The notes beneath the pieces were generated by a model that saw only the letters and a program-made list of their open reading frames with translations, made no database searches and was not told the DNA's origin. This document shows positions 24,922 through 33,098 of a DNA stretch of 64,000 nucleotides, piece by piece; position 1 is the stretch's first letter, and the number at the start of each line of letters is the position of its first letter. A program made the translations under genes and the position numbers. The stretch is from Arthrobacter sp. SDTb3-6 (GTDB lineage Bacteria > Actinomycetota > Actinomycetes > Actinomycetales > Micrococcaceae), in contig NZ_JAAMFN010000004.1 of NCBI RefSeq assembly GCF_013376095.1, positions 112,669 to 176,668 on the forward strand, written 5' to 3'.

Positions 24922-25278
24922 ATGTCCAGTGAAGGTTTCGACGCGATGATGGACGGCGTGGAGGCACGCATCGATGACGCGCTTGCAGAAGCAGCGTTCA
25001 AGGCCATGGAACATATCCACACCATGACCACGCCCAAAGTCCCGATAGAGACTGGCAACCTCGCCGGATCCGGTGCGGTCAGCAACACCGGGCCGGCAAG
25101 CGCCCAGATCTACTACCCGGGTCCGTATGCCCGGTACCAGGAATATGGCGTCTCTAAGAACGGGCTGCCGCTCCGCCACGAACACGGTCAATCATTCTTC
25201 CTCATCACGACAATGGTGGCCGAGAAAGACGCAGCCATTGAGGTTGCCGCGCAAGTCATCCGCGACGCCATCGACTAG
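24922..25278 (+). CDS. HK97 gp10-like tail/neck component
   Basis: 118 residues. Seen: the family core VPIETGNLAGSGAVSNTGPA, then IYYPGPYARYQEYGVS and a closing helix (AAIEVAAQVIRDAID). Members sit at the head-tail interface or complete the tail in siphophages. It is followed at once by a tail-chaperone-like gene and a tape measure, as in phage genomes, although tube and terminator genes are absent here. The assignment rests on motif and order. Confidence 0.72.
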   Translation: MSSEGFDAMMDGVEARIDDALAEAAFKAMEHIHTMTTPKVPIETGNLAGSGAVSNTGPASAQIYYPGPYARYQEYGVSKNGLPLRHEHGQSFFLITTMVAEKDAAIEVAAQVIRDAID

Positions 25279-25309
25279 CACCGCCCCAACACCCGCAAAG
25301 GACAAACAC

Positions 25310-25684
25310 ATGGCTTTCCGCCCGCTCGAAGAAGTACAAGGCCCCATCACGCTCCCCATCAAGGGCAAGGAATACACCCTGCCCGCCGTGTCCTTTGAGG
25401 ACGGTGTCCGGTTGCGGGCCCTGATCTCCGGGGAATCGGAGGACGCGACGTGGCGGGACCTGTTCGACATCCTCCTGGGTGACGTGTACCAGCAGCTTCA
25501 AGACGACAAGGCGGGAGTCACGGTCATTGACCGGGTGTTCTTCACCGCCCTTGCTGACTTTCAGACGGGCCGGGAAGGCGCGGAAAAGCTGTGGGAGAAC
25601 GGCGTCCCCCAGGAACTGGTGGCGTTGCTGCAAAAGTCTGTCGGCCAAGTCCAGGCAGCCGCAGCCGGCAAGGCCGGGAAGTGA
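25310..25684 (+). CDS. Tail assembly chaperone-like protein (DUF7426 type)
   Basis: 124 residues from ATG 25310, 8 bases after AAAGGA. Begins MAFRPLEEVQGPITLPIKGK; the helical second half has SGESEDATWRDLFDILLGD and ALADFQTGREGAEKLW. The look and the position immediately before the tape measure match actinophage tail chaperones of this group. Many phages extend this protein by a -1 frameshift; I see no slippery heptamer and only 3 bases separate it from the tape measure, so a single product is expected. Confidence 0.65.
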   Translation: MAFRPLEEVQGPITLPIKGKEYTLPAVSFEDGVRLRALISGESEDATWRDLFDILLGDVYQQLQDDKAGVTVIDRVFFTALADFQTGREGAEKLWENGVPQELVALLQKSVGQVQAAAAGKAGK

Positions 25685-25687
25685 CGC

Positions 25688-28168
25688 ATGCCTACATCCT
25701 CGGGTGACATCAACGCCAGCATCAGTCTTGATGCCAGCGAGTTTAGGCGCGTAGCCGCACAAGTCCGCAATGAAGCCCGCGACCTCGGGGCACTCTCCCC
25801 GACGGTGAACGTGGACGCCAATGTGGGACGGGCACTGTCCGACCTCGCCGCCGTTGACGCTGCGGAACGCCGCGTAGGCAGTTCCAGCGTCGACATGGGC
25901 AAGCAGGGCAGGACGGGCATCCTCGCCCTTGTTGCCGCAGCCCCTGCCGCCGTCGCCGCACTGGGCCCCATCGGCGCCGCCGCCATTGGTTTGGGTGCCT
26001 CGTTCGGTGTCATGGCCGTCTCCGGTGTCCTCGCCATCAAGGGCATCAAGGACGCCATGGCCGAGGGCACCCGCACCGGGGACCAGTACACGGTCGGGCT
26101 GGGGTCTATGGAGGGCATGCTTGACCAGCTCTCCCACTCCGCCGCCGTGGGGATGCTCGGTGCCTTCAACGGCGCCGTGCAGGACCTGTCAGCGCGCATG
26201 CCGTTCCTAAACCGCATGATCTACGACGCATCCGGGCAGTTGGGGACGTTGGGCGGCACGGCCCTGCACGGTGTCTTGGATGCCATGCAGGCATTGAACC
26301 CGCTCATCACCGCGGGTGGTGTGGAGTTGAACAAGTTCGTCGGCTGGCTGGCCGCCATGCCCGCGTCCAATGGGTTCTCCCAGTTCGTGGACTACGCGAT
26401 CACTAACCTGCCCTCCGTGATGACGCTCATCGAGGGACTTGTCACGATGGTGGGTCACGTAGTGGAATCCCTCGCCCCGCTCGGGCCTGCCGTCATCGCA
26501 GGCTTCCAGGTGTTCACGGACATCGTCAATGCACTGCCGCTGCCTGTCCTGGCCGGGGTTGTCACTGCTGTTGCCGCTCTCGGGCTCTCACTCAAGCTGC
26601 TGGGGAACGGCATGATCGCCCCCGTGATCGTGTCCATTGCCGAGGCTATCGGGCTGACCGGGGTCATGGCTAACCTCGCCGTTCCCGTCGTTGGTGTGCT
26701 GTTGGCTGCGATTACCGGGCTCGCTGTCGGGTTCGCCGCGTCCGCCGCCTCGGGCGGACAAGCCACCACCGTCCTCACGGACTACGGCGACCAACTGGAA
26801 CGGGATAACGGCTTAATCGGTATCAACGTACGCCAGACCGCTGCGAAAGCCTTGCAAGACTCCGGAGCCTACGACGCCGCCAAACAGTTGGGCATCTCCC
26901 AACAGGAACTCACGGACGCAGTCCTACACCAAGGCACCGCGTGGGACTCGGTCAAGGGGAAGCTGGCCGGCGCGCAACAGAAGATCCAAGAGATGGGCGT
27001 CACCCAGCCTGCCGAGGCGACGAAGATGTCCAACGCGCTTCAAGTTGTCACCGCCGCGTACGGCACCAACAACGACCAGATCCTCAAGGCCCAGGCTGCC
27101 GCGAAGAACTACAACGCCGCCATGGACGACCAGAACGGGACCACTACGGCCCTCGCCGGGGCGCTGGGCATGACGGGTAGCGCATATACGGCGGCGGTCG
27201 CGGCGCAGGCGTCCGCGAAGGCATCCACGGATGCGAACACGGCCTCCATGCAGTTGCAGAACGACGCGGCAGGACTACTCAAAGCAGCGTTGGACGGGTT
27301 GAACGGGAAAGCCATCTCGGCAGCACAGGCCCAAAACAGTTTTGATTCGTCACTGGTCAACATGGGCACGCACGTGTCCGCGACGGGCAAGAAAATCACG
27401 TTTACCACTACCAGCATCAACGACATGTCCAGCGCGTCTGTGACGTTGCGGGGTCAGTTGAATTCGCAGGTCCAGAACCTGCAGAACGTGGTCGAAGCCA
27501 ACGGTGGTTTGGCGAACTCCACGGGCAAGGCGCGCCAGCAGATGGTGACCATGCGTCAGCAGATCATCGACAACGCTGTTGCCCATGGTGTGGACCGTGC
27601 CGCCGTGACCGCCTACATCGACAAGATACTCGCCATCCCGAAGTCCGTACCGCCGACGAAGTTGCAGGTCGACAACGCCCAGGCCCTCGCAGACGCGCGG
27701 GCGTTGCAGTCATACATCAACTCCATGCACGGCACGACACTAACGAACCGCATCTATTCCATCTACTCCGAAAGCCACGTCTCCACGGGGCAGGGCGGCA
27801 GCGGCGGATTGACTCGGGCCGAGGGTGGCGCGATCCACCGTGCCAACGGCGGCAGTATCAGCCCGTCCTACCTTGCAAGCGGTGGGTTCCCGGGTCACGC
27901 CGTGGGTACTGACACCATCCCCGTGTGGGCCTCGGAGGGCGAGTACATGATGAAACGTGCTTCGGCACAGTCCATCGGTGCACCGGCATTGAACTACATG
28001 AACCAGACAGGGAAGATCCCGCCCACCGGTGGACAACCCAACATCACGGTGTACGTGACCAACCCATTCACAGGCGAACAGGTCCAGGCAGTAGTCCACA
28101 CCGTAGCCACACAAGCGGCCGGTCAGGTTGTGGACAACTTCGCCCGAGACATCCGAAACCGCAGGTAA
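25688..28168 (+). CDS. Phage tail tape measure protein
   Basis: 826 residues, the largest gene of the element. N-terminus: ASISLDASEFRRVAAQVRNE, typical of tape measures. The middle has several hydrophobic segments (LALVAAAPAAVAALGPIGAA, VLAGVVTAVAALGLSLKLLG) in a long helical protein. The Gly-rich C-terminus, ASGGFPGHAVGTDTIPVWAS then EGEYMMKRASAQSIG, is a conserved tape-measure ending. In siphophages about 0.15 nm of tail is laid down per residue, so this would specify roughly 120 nm. No tube, baseplate or minor tail genes follow. Confidence 0.9.
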   Translation: MPTSSGDINASISLDASEFRRVAAQVRNEARDLGALSPTVNVDANVGRALSDLAAVDAAERRVGSSSVDMGKQGRTGILALVAAAPAAVAALGPIGAAAIGLGASFGVMAVSGVLAIKGIKDAMAEGTRTGDQYTVGLGSMEGMLDQLSHSAAVGMLGAFNGAVQDLSARMPFLNRMIYDASGQLGTLGGTALHGVLDAMQALNPLITAGGVELNKFVGWLAAMPASNGFSQFVDYAITNLPSVMTLIEGLVTMVGHVVESLAPLGPAVIAGFQVFTDIVNALPLPVLAGVVTAVAALGLSLKLLGNGMIAPVIVSIAEAIGLTGVMANLAVPVVGVLLAAITGLAVGFAASAASGGQATTVLTDYGDQLERDNGLIGINVRQTAAKALQDSGAYDAAKQLGISQQELTDAVLHQGTAWDSVKGKLAGAQQKIQEMGVTQPAEATKMSNALQVVTAAYGTNNDQILKAQAAAKNYNAAMDDQNGTTTALAGALGMTGSAYTAAVAAQASAKASTDANTASMQLQNDAAGLLKAALDGLNGKAISAAQAQNSFDSSLVNMGTHVSATGKKITFTTTSINDMSSASVTLRGQLNSQVQNLQNVVEANGGLANSTGKARQQMVTMRQQIIDNAVAHGVDRAAVTAYIDKILAIPKSVPPTKLQVDNAQALADARALQSYINSMHGTTLTNRIYSIYSESHVSTGQGGSGGLTRAEGGAIHRANGGSISPSYLASGGFPGHAVGTDTIPVWASEGEYMMKRASAQSIGAPALNYMNQTGKIPPTGGQPNITVYVTNPFTGEQVQAVVHTVATQAAGQVVDNFARDIRNRR

Positions 28169-28249
28169 CGGTGAAGTTGTGTGGCCGGCCCGTGATTGAT
28201 CTGAGCTTGTACGGTGCTGCCACGCGCTTTCATTGTGGTGTCAGGGCTC

Positions 28250-28798
28250 CTATGGCTGGTAATGAACGACGTCGCCGCCCAGCGCGGCCACCACCTTGTC
28301 AGCCGCCGCTTTCTCTCCGGGCACGTCAGCGGGCGGCGGTGTAACACCAGCGAATCCGTCCGCAAGCAGCTTGTCGGCCTGGTTCGTGAGCTGGTACATG
28401 AGCGTGTCGTCATACTGGACTATCGCCGTCCACCCGTTGCCGTTCACGTACCAGGCCTCTTGGGACTTGTTGGCTGCCAGCATCTCAGACACGCTGTCGG
28501 CACTCGGCCCGTCCGCCCAGCTATAGACCGTGAGTTTCCGTCCATCGAGCGTGCAGGTTGCGAGCGACGACAAGCCGGACTGCGGTCCCGACGCCACATC
28601 CCCGACTTGGACATCCTTACAGTCAGGAATCAGTGTCGCTATCGCGGAAGCGGCCTCTCCGTAGTACGTGCTCGGCTTGCTGGATGCCGTGGGGGACGTT
28701 GCAGCAGCCACAGTATGTCCCCCACAGGCCGCCAGAGCCAGAAAGAGGGACGCCGCAGCGAGCGTGACAATTGGCCGAGTGATGGTGTGCTGACTCAT
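28250..28798 (-). CDS. Lipoprotein next to attR
   Basis: 182 residues. Signal peptide TRPIVTLAAASLFLALAAC with a lipobox (LAAC, Cys at ~25), then a Ser/Thr/Ala linker and a mature domain with two further Cys (IPDCKDVQ, ATCTLDGR) that could form a disulfide. Expected to be anchored outside the membrane. Placed at the element's right end on the strand opposite the other genes, with its own GGGGG ribosome site, like a lysogenic-conversion 'moron'. Blocking phage entry is a reasonable but untested idea. Confidence 0.8.
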   Translation of the reverse strand: MSQHTITRPIVTLAAASLFLALAACGGHTVAAATSPTASSKPSTYYGEAASAIATLIPDCKDVQVGDVASGPQSGLSSLATCTLDGRKLTVYSWADGPSADSVSEMLAANKSQEAWYVNGNGWTAIVQYDDTLMYQLTNQADKLLADGFAGVTPPPADVPGEKAAADKVVAALGGDVVHYQP

Positions 28799-28868
28799 GG
28801 TGTTTCCCCCGATGGTGGATGATGCTTGGATCTTAGACCCAAGCGGTGACGATTAATAGGGTCGTGAC

Positions 28869-28887
28869 CCAACGTTTACCCAACGAA
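28869..28887 (+). promoter_or_regulatory. Probable integrase arm-type site, right
   Basis: CCAACGTTTACCCAACGAA, identical to 17311-17329 and 115 bases inside attR. The region to attR (28888-29001) also has the short inverted repeat GATAT/ATATC at about 28961-28978. Nothing coding is seen there. Confidence 0.65.
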
Positions 28888-29001
28888 AACAACTCAATCG
28901 ACGCAAATATAACGAGTGGACAAAGCCCGCGTATGGCCCCAAATCCCGCGCCAATTCAACGATATTGGAAGCCATATCAAGCCAGCCGAAAACACGGTTT
29001 G

Positions 29002-29041
29002 ATAATCCTAAGGTCCTCGGTTCAAGTCCGAGTGGCCCTAC
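29002..29041 (+). repeat. attR: 40-bp core repeat at the right end
   Basis: Identical to attL. Here it is followed by CCA-type sequence (CTACCAAAAAAA) and a terminator, so this is the original 3' end of the host tRNA gene, now separated from its 5' half by 11.8 kb. By itself it is not a tRNA. Confidence 0.93.
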
Positions 29042-29048
29042 CAAAAAA

Positions 29049-29082
29049 ATCCCCGGAACCGTCAGGGTTCCGGGGATTTTTT
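29049..29082 (+). terminator. Terminator, originally of the tRNA gene
   Basis: A 12-bp perfect stem (ATCCCCGGAACC with 29066-29077), loop GTCAG, then TTTTTT; an A-run on the left makes it usable in both directions. It now ends transcription leaving the element and the leftward M23 gene. Confidence 0.85.
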
Positions 29083-29161
29083 GCGCATCCGCTCCGAAGG
29101 GCCGGGATCTCCACCAGCCGCTGGGCCGCGCTGTGGCATGTTTCGAACCCCCACGAGTGGC

Positions 29162-29803
29162 TCACCCGCCGGACACCGGCAACAGGACCGACGGGCGCAG
29201 GTCGAGGATAAATTGCAGCGGGTTGAGATAGGCGTCCCCGCGGCGCACGCCCCAATGCAGGCAGCTGTCCTCCCCGGGCGGACCGGCGTCGCAGTGCGTG
29301 ATCCCGGACAGGGTCCCCACCGGCTGGCCGCGGGCCACGGTTTCGCCCTTGCGCAACGTTGATTTGACGGGTTCAAAGCTCAGCCTGAGCCCGTCCGCCG
29401 TGGTGATGGTCAGCACCGGGCGGTCCACCACTGTCCCGGCGAAGGACACCACCCCCGCGGTCGGTGCGCGGACGGCGGCGCCCTGGGCGGCCAGCAGGTC
29501 CACCCCGCGATGGCCGGCCAGCCAAGGCTGGTCCGGCGGGTCGAAGCCGTGCACCAGCCGGGGCCTGCCCGCCAGCGGCCACGCCCAGCCGACGGAGGCA
29601 GGCAGGGGACGGGCCGCCGTCGTGCGTGGGGACAAGGCGGCCGGGGGAGCCGCCGCAGCCGCACTGCCTCCCGCCGAAGCTGCCGAAAGCGGCAGCAGGG
29701 CGGCCAGCAGCAGCGCCGCCCATGCCGGGCGCCACCGCCTGGAACCAAGGATGCCTCTCATGCCTTCCAGCATGGCGGCTTCCCGCCGGACCGGCAGCGG
29801 CAT
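29162..29803 (-). CDS. M23-family (LytM-like) peptidase domain protein
   Basis: 213 residues. Signal sequence WRPAWAALLLAALLPLSAAS, then an Ala/Pro-rich linker and an M23 domain (from ~residue 72). Seen: the zinc ligands of GHRGVDLLA (HxxxD). In the second motif the usual His-x-His is CLHWGV, so the first His is Cys; activity may be lost or altered. Starts at 29773 or 29761 are also possible. It acts on the wall or outside the membrane. A gene of this kind next to rpsB is common in actinobacteria. Confidence 0.82.
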   Translation of the reverse strand: MPLPVRREAAMLEGMRGILGSRRWRPAWAALLLAALLPLSAASAGGSAAAAAPPAALSPRTTAARPLPASVGWAWPLAGRPRLVHGFDPPDQPWLAGHRGVDLLAAQGAAVRAPTAGVVSFAGTVVDRPVLTITTADGLRLSFEPVKSTLRKGETVARGQPVGTLSGITHCDAGPPGEDSCLHWGVRRGDAYLNPLQFILDLRPSVLLPVSGG

Positions 29804-30111
29804 CCTGCCTCAATGGGGACAAGGCACCAGTCCTGCCCGCCTGTGGAGGGGGCAGTCGTGGTCGGGCCGCCCGTCAGCCCTGTAGTAACATAGTGGAAGC
29901 AGTGCGCTCTTTTGTGCGCTGACTACGCGCACCCCACCCTGACGAGGTGCCCACGGGAAACCTGGGCCCTGCCGACGGATTGCGCCCATACGGTCCGCCT
30001 CGCGGCGGGACATGGAAGCGCAATAGGGTGCCAGGAGCAAAACCATGGGCGGGACACTCCGCCGCAGGTTGAAAGCTAAAGAACCGTAAATTAACAAGAA
30101 GGAGCGCCGGC
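29804..30111 (+). promoter_or_regulatory. Upstream region and leader of rpsB
   Basis: 308 bases without a gene between the divergent M23 gene and rpsB. Seen: an inverted repeat GTGCGC/GCGCAC at 29914-29919 and 29927-29932, and AAGAAGGAG at 30096-30104 before the start codon. Ribosomal protein leaders often carry regulatory structure, but I do not recognise a known motif. Confidence 0.3.
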
Positions 30112-31035
30112 ATGCCCGTCGTAACCATGCGCCAGCTGCTTGACAGCGGCGTCCACTTTGGACACCAGACCCGTCGTTGGAACCCGAAGATGAAGCGATT
30201 CATCCTCACGGAGCGCAACGGCATCTACATCATCGACCTGCAGCAGTCACTGTCCTTCATTGACCGTGCCTACGAGTTCGTCAAGGCCACCGTTGCCCAC
30301 GGCGGCACCGTCCTGTTCGTCGGCACGAAGAAGCAGGCGCAGGAAGCCATCGCCGAGCAGGCCACCCGCGTGGGCCAGCCCTACGTGAACCAGCGCTGGC
30401 TCGGTGGCATGCTCACCAACTTCCAGACGGTTTCCAAGCGCATCTCGCGCATGAAGGAACTCGAAGAGATCAACTTCGACGACGTTGCCTCCTCCGGCCA
30501 CACCAAGAAGGAGCTCCTGCTCCTCAAGCGTGAGCTGACCAAGCTGCAGACCAACCTCGGCGGCATCCGCAACCTCGGCAAGGCCCCGTCCCTGCTCTGG
30601 GTTGTCGACACCCCCAAGGAACACCTCGCCATCGACGAGGCCCACAAGCTGAACATCCCCGTTGTGGCCATCCTGGACTCCAACTGCAACCCGGACGACG
30701 TCGACTTCCCGATCCCGGGCAACGACGACGCCATCCGCTCCGTGAACCTGCTGACCCGCGTGATCGCCGACGCCGTCGCCGAGGGCCTGATCGCCCGCAA
30801 CGCCAAGGCCACGGGCAACCAGGAAGCCCCGGCCGAGCCGCTGGCCGAGTGGGAGCGCGAACTCCTCGAAGGCGAGCAGGCTGCCGCAGGCGAAGCCAAG
30901 GCCATCTCCGCCGAAGAGGCTGCCGAGGTCATCACCGGCACGGAAGCCGAGAAGGCTGCCGAGACGCTGCTGGCTGACTCCCCGGCCAAGGACGCCGCTG
31001 AGGTCCTCTCCGGCGAAACCAGCGAAGACAAGTAA
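30112..31035 (+). CDS. rpsB: 30S ribosomal protein S2
   Basis: 307 residues. Seen: the opening [20 protein letters not shown], the [18 protein letters not shown] segment and [20 protein letters not shown]; an acidic Ala/Glu-rich tail of ~50 residues, usual in actinobacteria, follows the core. Needed for 30S assembly and placement of S1-like function. Ribosome site AAGGAG 7 bases upstream. First gene of the rpsB-tsf pair. Confidence 0.98.
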   Translation: MPVVTMRQLLDSGVHFGHQTRRWNPKMKRFILTERNGIYIIDLQQSLSFIDRAYEFVKATVAHGGTVLFVGTKKQAQEAIAEQATRVGQPYVNQRWLGGMLTNFQTVSKRISRMKELEEINFDDVASSGHTKKELLLLKRELTKLQTNLGGIRNLGKAPSLLWVVDTPKEHLAIDEAHKLNIPVVAILDSNCNPDDVDFPIPGNDDAIRSVNLLTRVIADAVAEGLIARNAKATGNQEAPAEPLAEWERELLEGEQAAAGEAKAISAEEAAEVITGTEAEKAAETLLADSPAKDAAEVLSGETSEDK

Positions 31036-31044
31036 CTCCTTAGC

Positions 31045-31074
31045 CTGCCGGAACGCCCCTGGGTGTTCCGGCAG
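31045..31074 (+). terminator. rpsB-tsf intergenic hairpin (attenuator-like)
   Basis: CTGCCGGAACGCCC pairs with GGGTGTTCCGGCAG (14 positions, one G-U). No U-run follows, so it is more likely an attenuator or mRNA-processing structure than a full terminator. Confidence 0.5.
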
Positions 31075-31143
31075 TGCTGTGCCCGCCCGGCGCGGGCCCT
31101 AAAACAACTGCCAACCGCGACAACACGAAACAGGAGTTTCAAT

Positions 31144-31971
31144 ATGGCGAACTACACCGCCGCAGATATCAAGGCCCTGCGCGAGCGCACCGGCGCTGGC
31201 ATGATGGACGTCAAGAAGGCCCTCGACGAGGCCAACGGCGACGCCGAGAAGGCCATGGAGCTCATTCGCATCAAGGGCCTCAAGGGCGCCACGAAGCGCG
31301 AAGGCCGCTCCACCGCCGAAGGCCTCGTGGCCGCCAAGGTAGAAAACGGCGTCGGCGTCATGGTGGAAGTCAACTGCGAGACCGACTTCGTTGCCAAGTC
31401 CGCCCCGTTCATCGAGTTCTCCAACAAGGTCCTGGAAGCCGCCCTGGCTTCCGGCGCCACCGACGTTGAGGCCCTGCTGGCTGCCGAGGTTGACGGCAAG
31501 CCGCTGTCCGGGCTGGTCATCGAAGCAGGTGCCCTGCTGGGTGAGAAGGTTGCCATCCGCCGTGTTGCCCGCGTTGAAGGTGCCACGGTTGACGCCTACC
31601 TGCACAAGACCTCCAAGGACCTGCCCGCACAGGTTGGCGTGCTCTTCGCCGTCGACGGTGACAACCAGGAAGTTGCACACGACGTAGCTGTGCACATTGC
31701 TGCCATGTCCCCGAGGTTCCTGACCCGCGAAGAAGTTGCTGCAGACGTTGTTGACAACGAACGCCGCATTGCCACGGAAACCGCACAGGCCGAAGGCAAG
31801 CCCGAAGCCGCCATGACGAAGATCGTTGAAGGCCGCCTGACCGGCTTCTTCAAGGAGATCGTCCTGGTGGACCAGTCTTTCGCCAAGGACGCCAAGAAGA
31901 GCGTCGGCACCGTCCTGAACGAAGCCGGCGTGAAGGCAACCGCCTTTGCCCGCTTCCGCGTCGGGGCCTAA
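31144..31971 (+). CDS. tsf: Elongation factor Ts
   Basis: 275 residues. Starts MANYTAADIKALRERTGAGM with a CAGGAG site upstream; an upstream in-frame GTG at 31063 is not used. The family motifs TGAGMMDVKKALDEA and EVNCETDFVAKS are present. EF-Ts exchanges GDP for GTP on EF-Tu in the cytoplasm. It follows rpsB by 108 bases. Confidence 0.98.
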   Translation: MANYTAADIKALRERTGAGMMDVKKALDEANGDAEKAMELIRIKGLKGATKREGRSTAEGLVAAKVENGVGVMVEVNCETDFVAKSAPFIEFSNKVLEAALASGATDVEALLAAEVDGKPLSGLVIEAGALLGEKVAIRRVARVEGATVDAYLHKTSKDLPAQVGVLFAVDGDNQEVAHDVAVHIAAMSPRFLTREEVAADVVDNERRIATETAQAEGKPEAAMTKIVEGRLTGFFKEIVLVDQSFAKDAKKSVGTVLNEAGVKATAFARFRVGA

Positions 31972-32013
31972 GTCACCCTTACCGGCTGACGTAACGCGCC
32001 AGCCGGTGTGATA

Positions 32014-32054
32014 CAGGAAAGGGGCAGCCGCTTGGGGCGGCTGCCCCTTTCCTG
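32014..32054 (+). terminator. Strong hairpin after tsf
   Basis: An 18-bp perfect stem (CAGGAAAGGGGCAGCCGC with 32037-32054) and a 5-base loop. It ends the rpsB-tsf transcript; there is no long T-run, as is common in high-GC actinobacteria. A second 8-bp inverted repeat (ACCGGCTG/CAGCCGGT) lies just before it at 31981-32007. Confidence 0.75.
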
Positions 32055-32199
32055 TGCCCGGCGTCGGTTAGGATCTTAGGGGCACCCCTCCGGGCGGCAC
32101 ACTGCAACGACACCACCCCACCGACTCAACTGCACTGACATATCTGCATTGCGGAACCTTGACCGAATGACACACGGAATGGTTCCCACGGAAGGCACA

Positions 32200-32961
32200 A
32201 TGACAACGAACACTCCCGGCTCCACGCAGGACATTGCCCACAACCCGTCAGGAACACCCAAGCGGCGCCGCGTGCTGTTGAAGCTCTCCGGCGAGGTCTT
32301 CGGCGCGGGAAAGCTCGGCGTCGACCCGGACACCATCCGGGACATCGCCAAGCAGATCGCCAGCACCGTGGACCGGGTGGAAGTGGCCGTTGTGGTCGGC
32401 GGGGGCAACTTCTTCCGCGGCGCCGAGCTTTCCCAGTCCGGCATGGACCGCTCCCGCGCCGACTACATGGGCATGCTCGGCACCGTCATGAACTGCCTGG
32501 CCCTGCAGGACTTCCTGGAGCAGGCCGGCGTGGACACCCGCGTCCAAAGCGCCATCACCATGGGGCAGGTGGCCGAGGCGTACATTCCGCGGCGCGCCAT
32601 CCGGCACATGGAAAAGAGCCGCGTGGTCATCTTCGGCGCCGGTGCGGGCCTGCCCTACTTCTCCACCGACACCGTCGCCGCCCAGCGCGCCCTGGAAGTC
32701 CACGCCGACGTGGTCCTCATGGCCAAGAACGGCGTGGACGGCGTCTACACGGCCGACCCGAAGAAGGACCCCGACGCCGTCAAGCTGGAGCACCTCAGCT
32801 ACGACGAGGCCATGGCCCGGGACATCCGCGTCATGGACCAGACGGCCTTCAGCCTGTGCAAGGACAACAACGTCACCATGCTGGTCTTTGGCATGGAGGG
32901 CGAAGGCAACGTGGCCCGCGCCATCCTGGGCGAAAAACTGGGCACACTCGTCACGCCATAG
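32200..32961 (+). CDS. pyrH: UMP kinase
   Basis: About 253 residues from ATG 32200; the frame opens at 32149. A ~20-residue disordered lead is followed by [34 protein letters not shown] and [20 protein letters not shown], the amino-acid-kinase fold motifs of bacterial UMP kinase. Phosphorylates UMP to UDP in pyrimidine synthesis; hexameric and allosterically controlled by UTP/GTP in the family. Followed by frr. Confidence 0.96.
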   Translation: MTTNTPGSTQDIAHNPSGTPKRRRVLLKLSGEVFGAGKLGVDPDTIRDIAKQIASTVDRVEVAVVVGGGNFFRGAELSQSGMDRSRADYMGMLGTVMNCLALQDFLEQAGVDTRVQSAITMGQVAEAYIPRRAIRHMEKSRVVIFGAGAGLPYFSTDTVAAQRALEVHADVVLMAKNGVDGVYTADPKKDPDAVKLEHLSYDEAMARDIRVMDQTAFSLCKDNNVTMLVFGMEGEGNVARAILGEKLGTLVTP

Positions 32962-33098
32962 TACGACGGCGGGGCGCCCCGCCATGGGCCGGCGCACGGG
33001 CCCGGCAGCCCGCCGGCCCACGGTAGGATGGACTCAGGATTGCCGCGTGCCCCGGCCGCGGAGCAGTTGGGATTTTCAAAAAGTTGAGGGAGACAGAC

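Larger units (their letters stand above)
17215..29041. mobile_element. Integrated phage-satellite-like element (11.8 kb) in a tRNA gene
   Basis: Bounded by a perfect 40-bp direct repeat (17215-17254 and 29002-29041) made of the 3' half of a tRNA gene. Gene content in order: integrase and HTH protein (leftward), excisionase-like protein, three small genes, replication-initiator-like gene with iterons, a chain of tiny overlapping genes, XRE regulator, HTH protein, a coiled-coil protein, gp10-like tail component, tail-chaperone-like protein, tape measure, and a leftward lipoprotein. No terminase, portal, capsid, tail tube, holin or endolysin is recognised. Ends and gene overlaps are intact, so a compact satellite is favoured over a decayed prophage; deletion of a phage cannot be excluded. 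Confidence 0.85.

Noticed and set aside
25640..25700. Programmed -1 frameshift producing a longer tail chaperone
   Set aside because: No XXXYYYZ slippery heptamer is seen near the stop, and only 3 bases separate it from the tape measure start.
17215..29041. Calling the whole region a complete prophage
   Set aside because: Apart from three tail-type genes, no terminase, portal, capsid, tube, baseplate, holin or endolysin gene can be recognised in 11.8 kb.
29002..29041. A second tRNA gene at attR
   Set aside because: Only the 3' half is present; it is the host remnant of the split tRNA gene.
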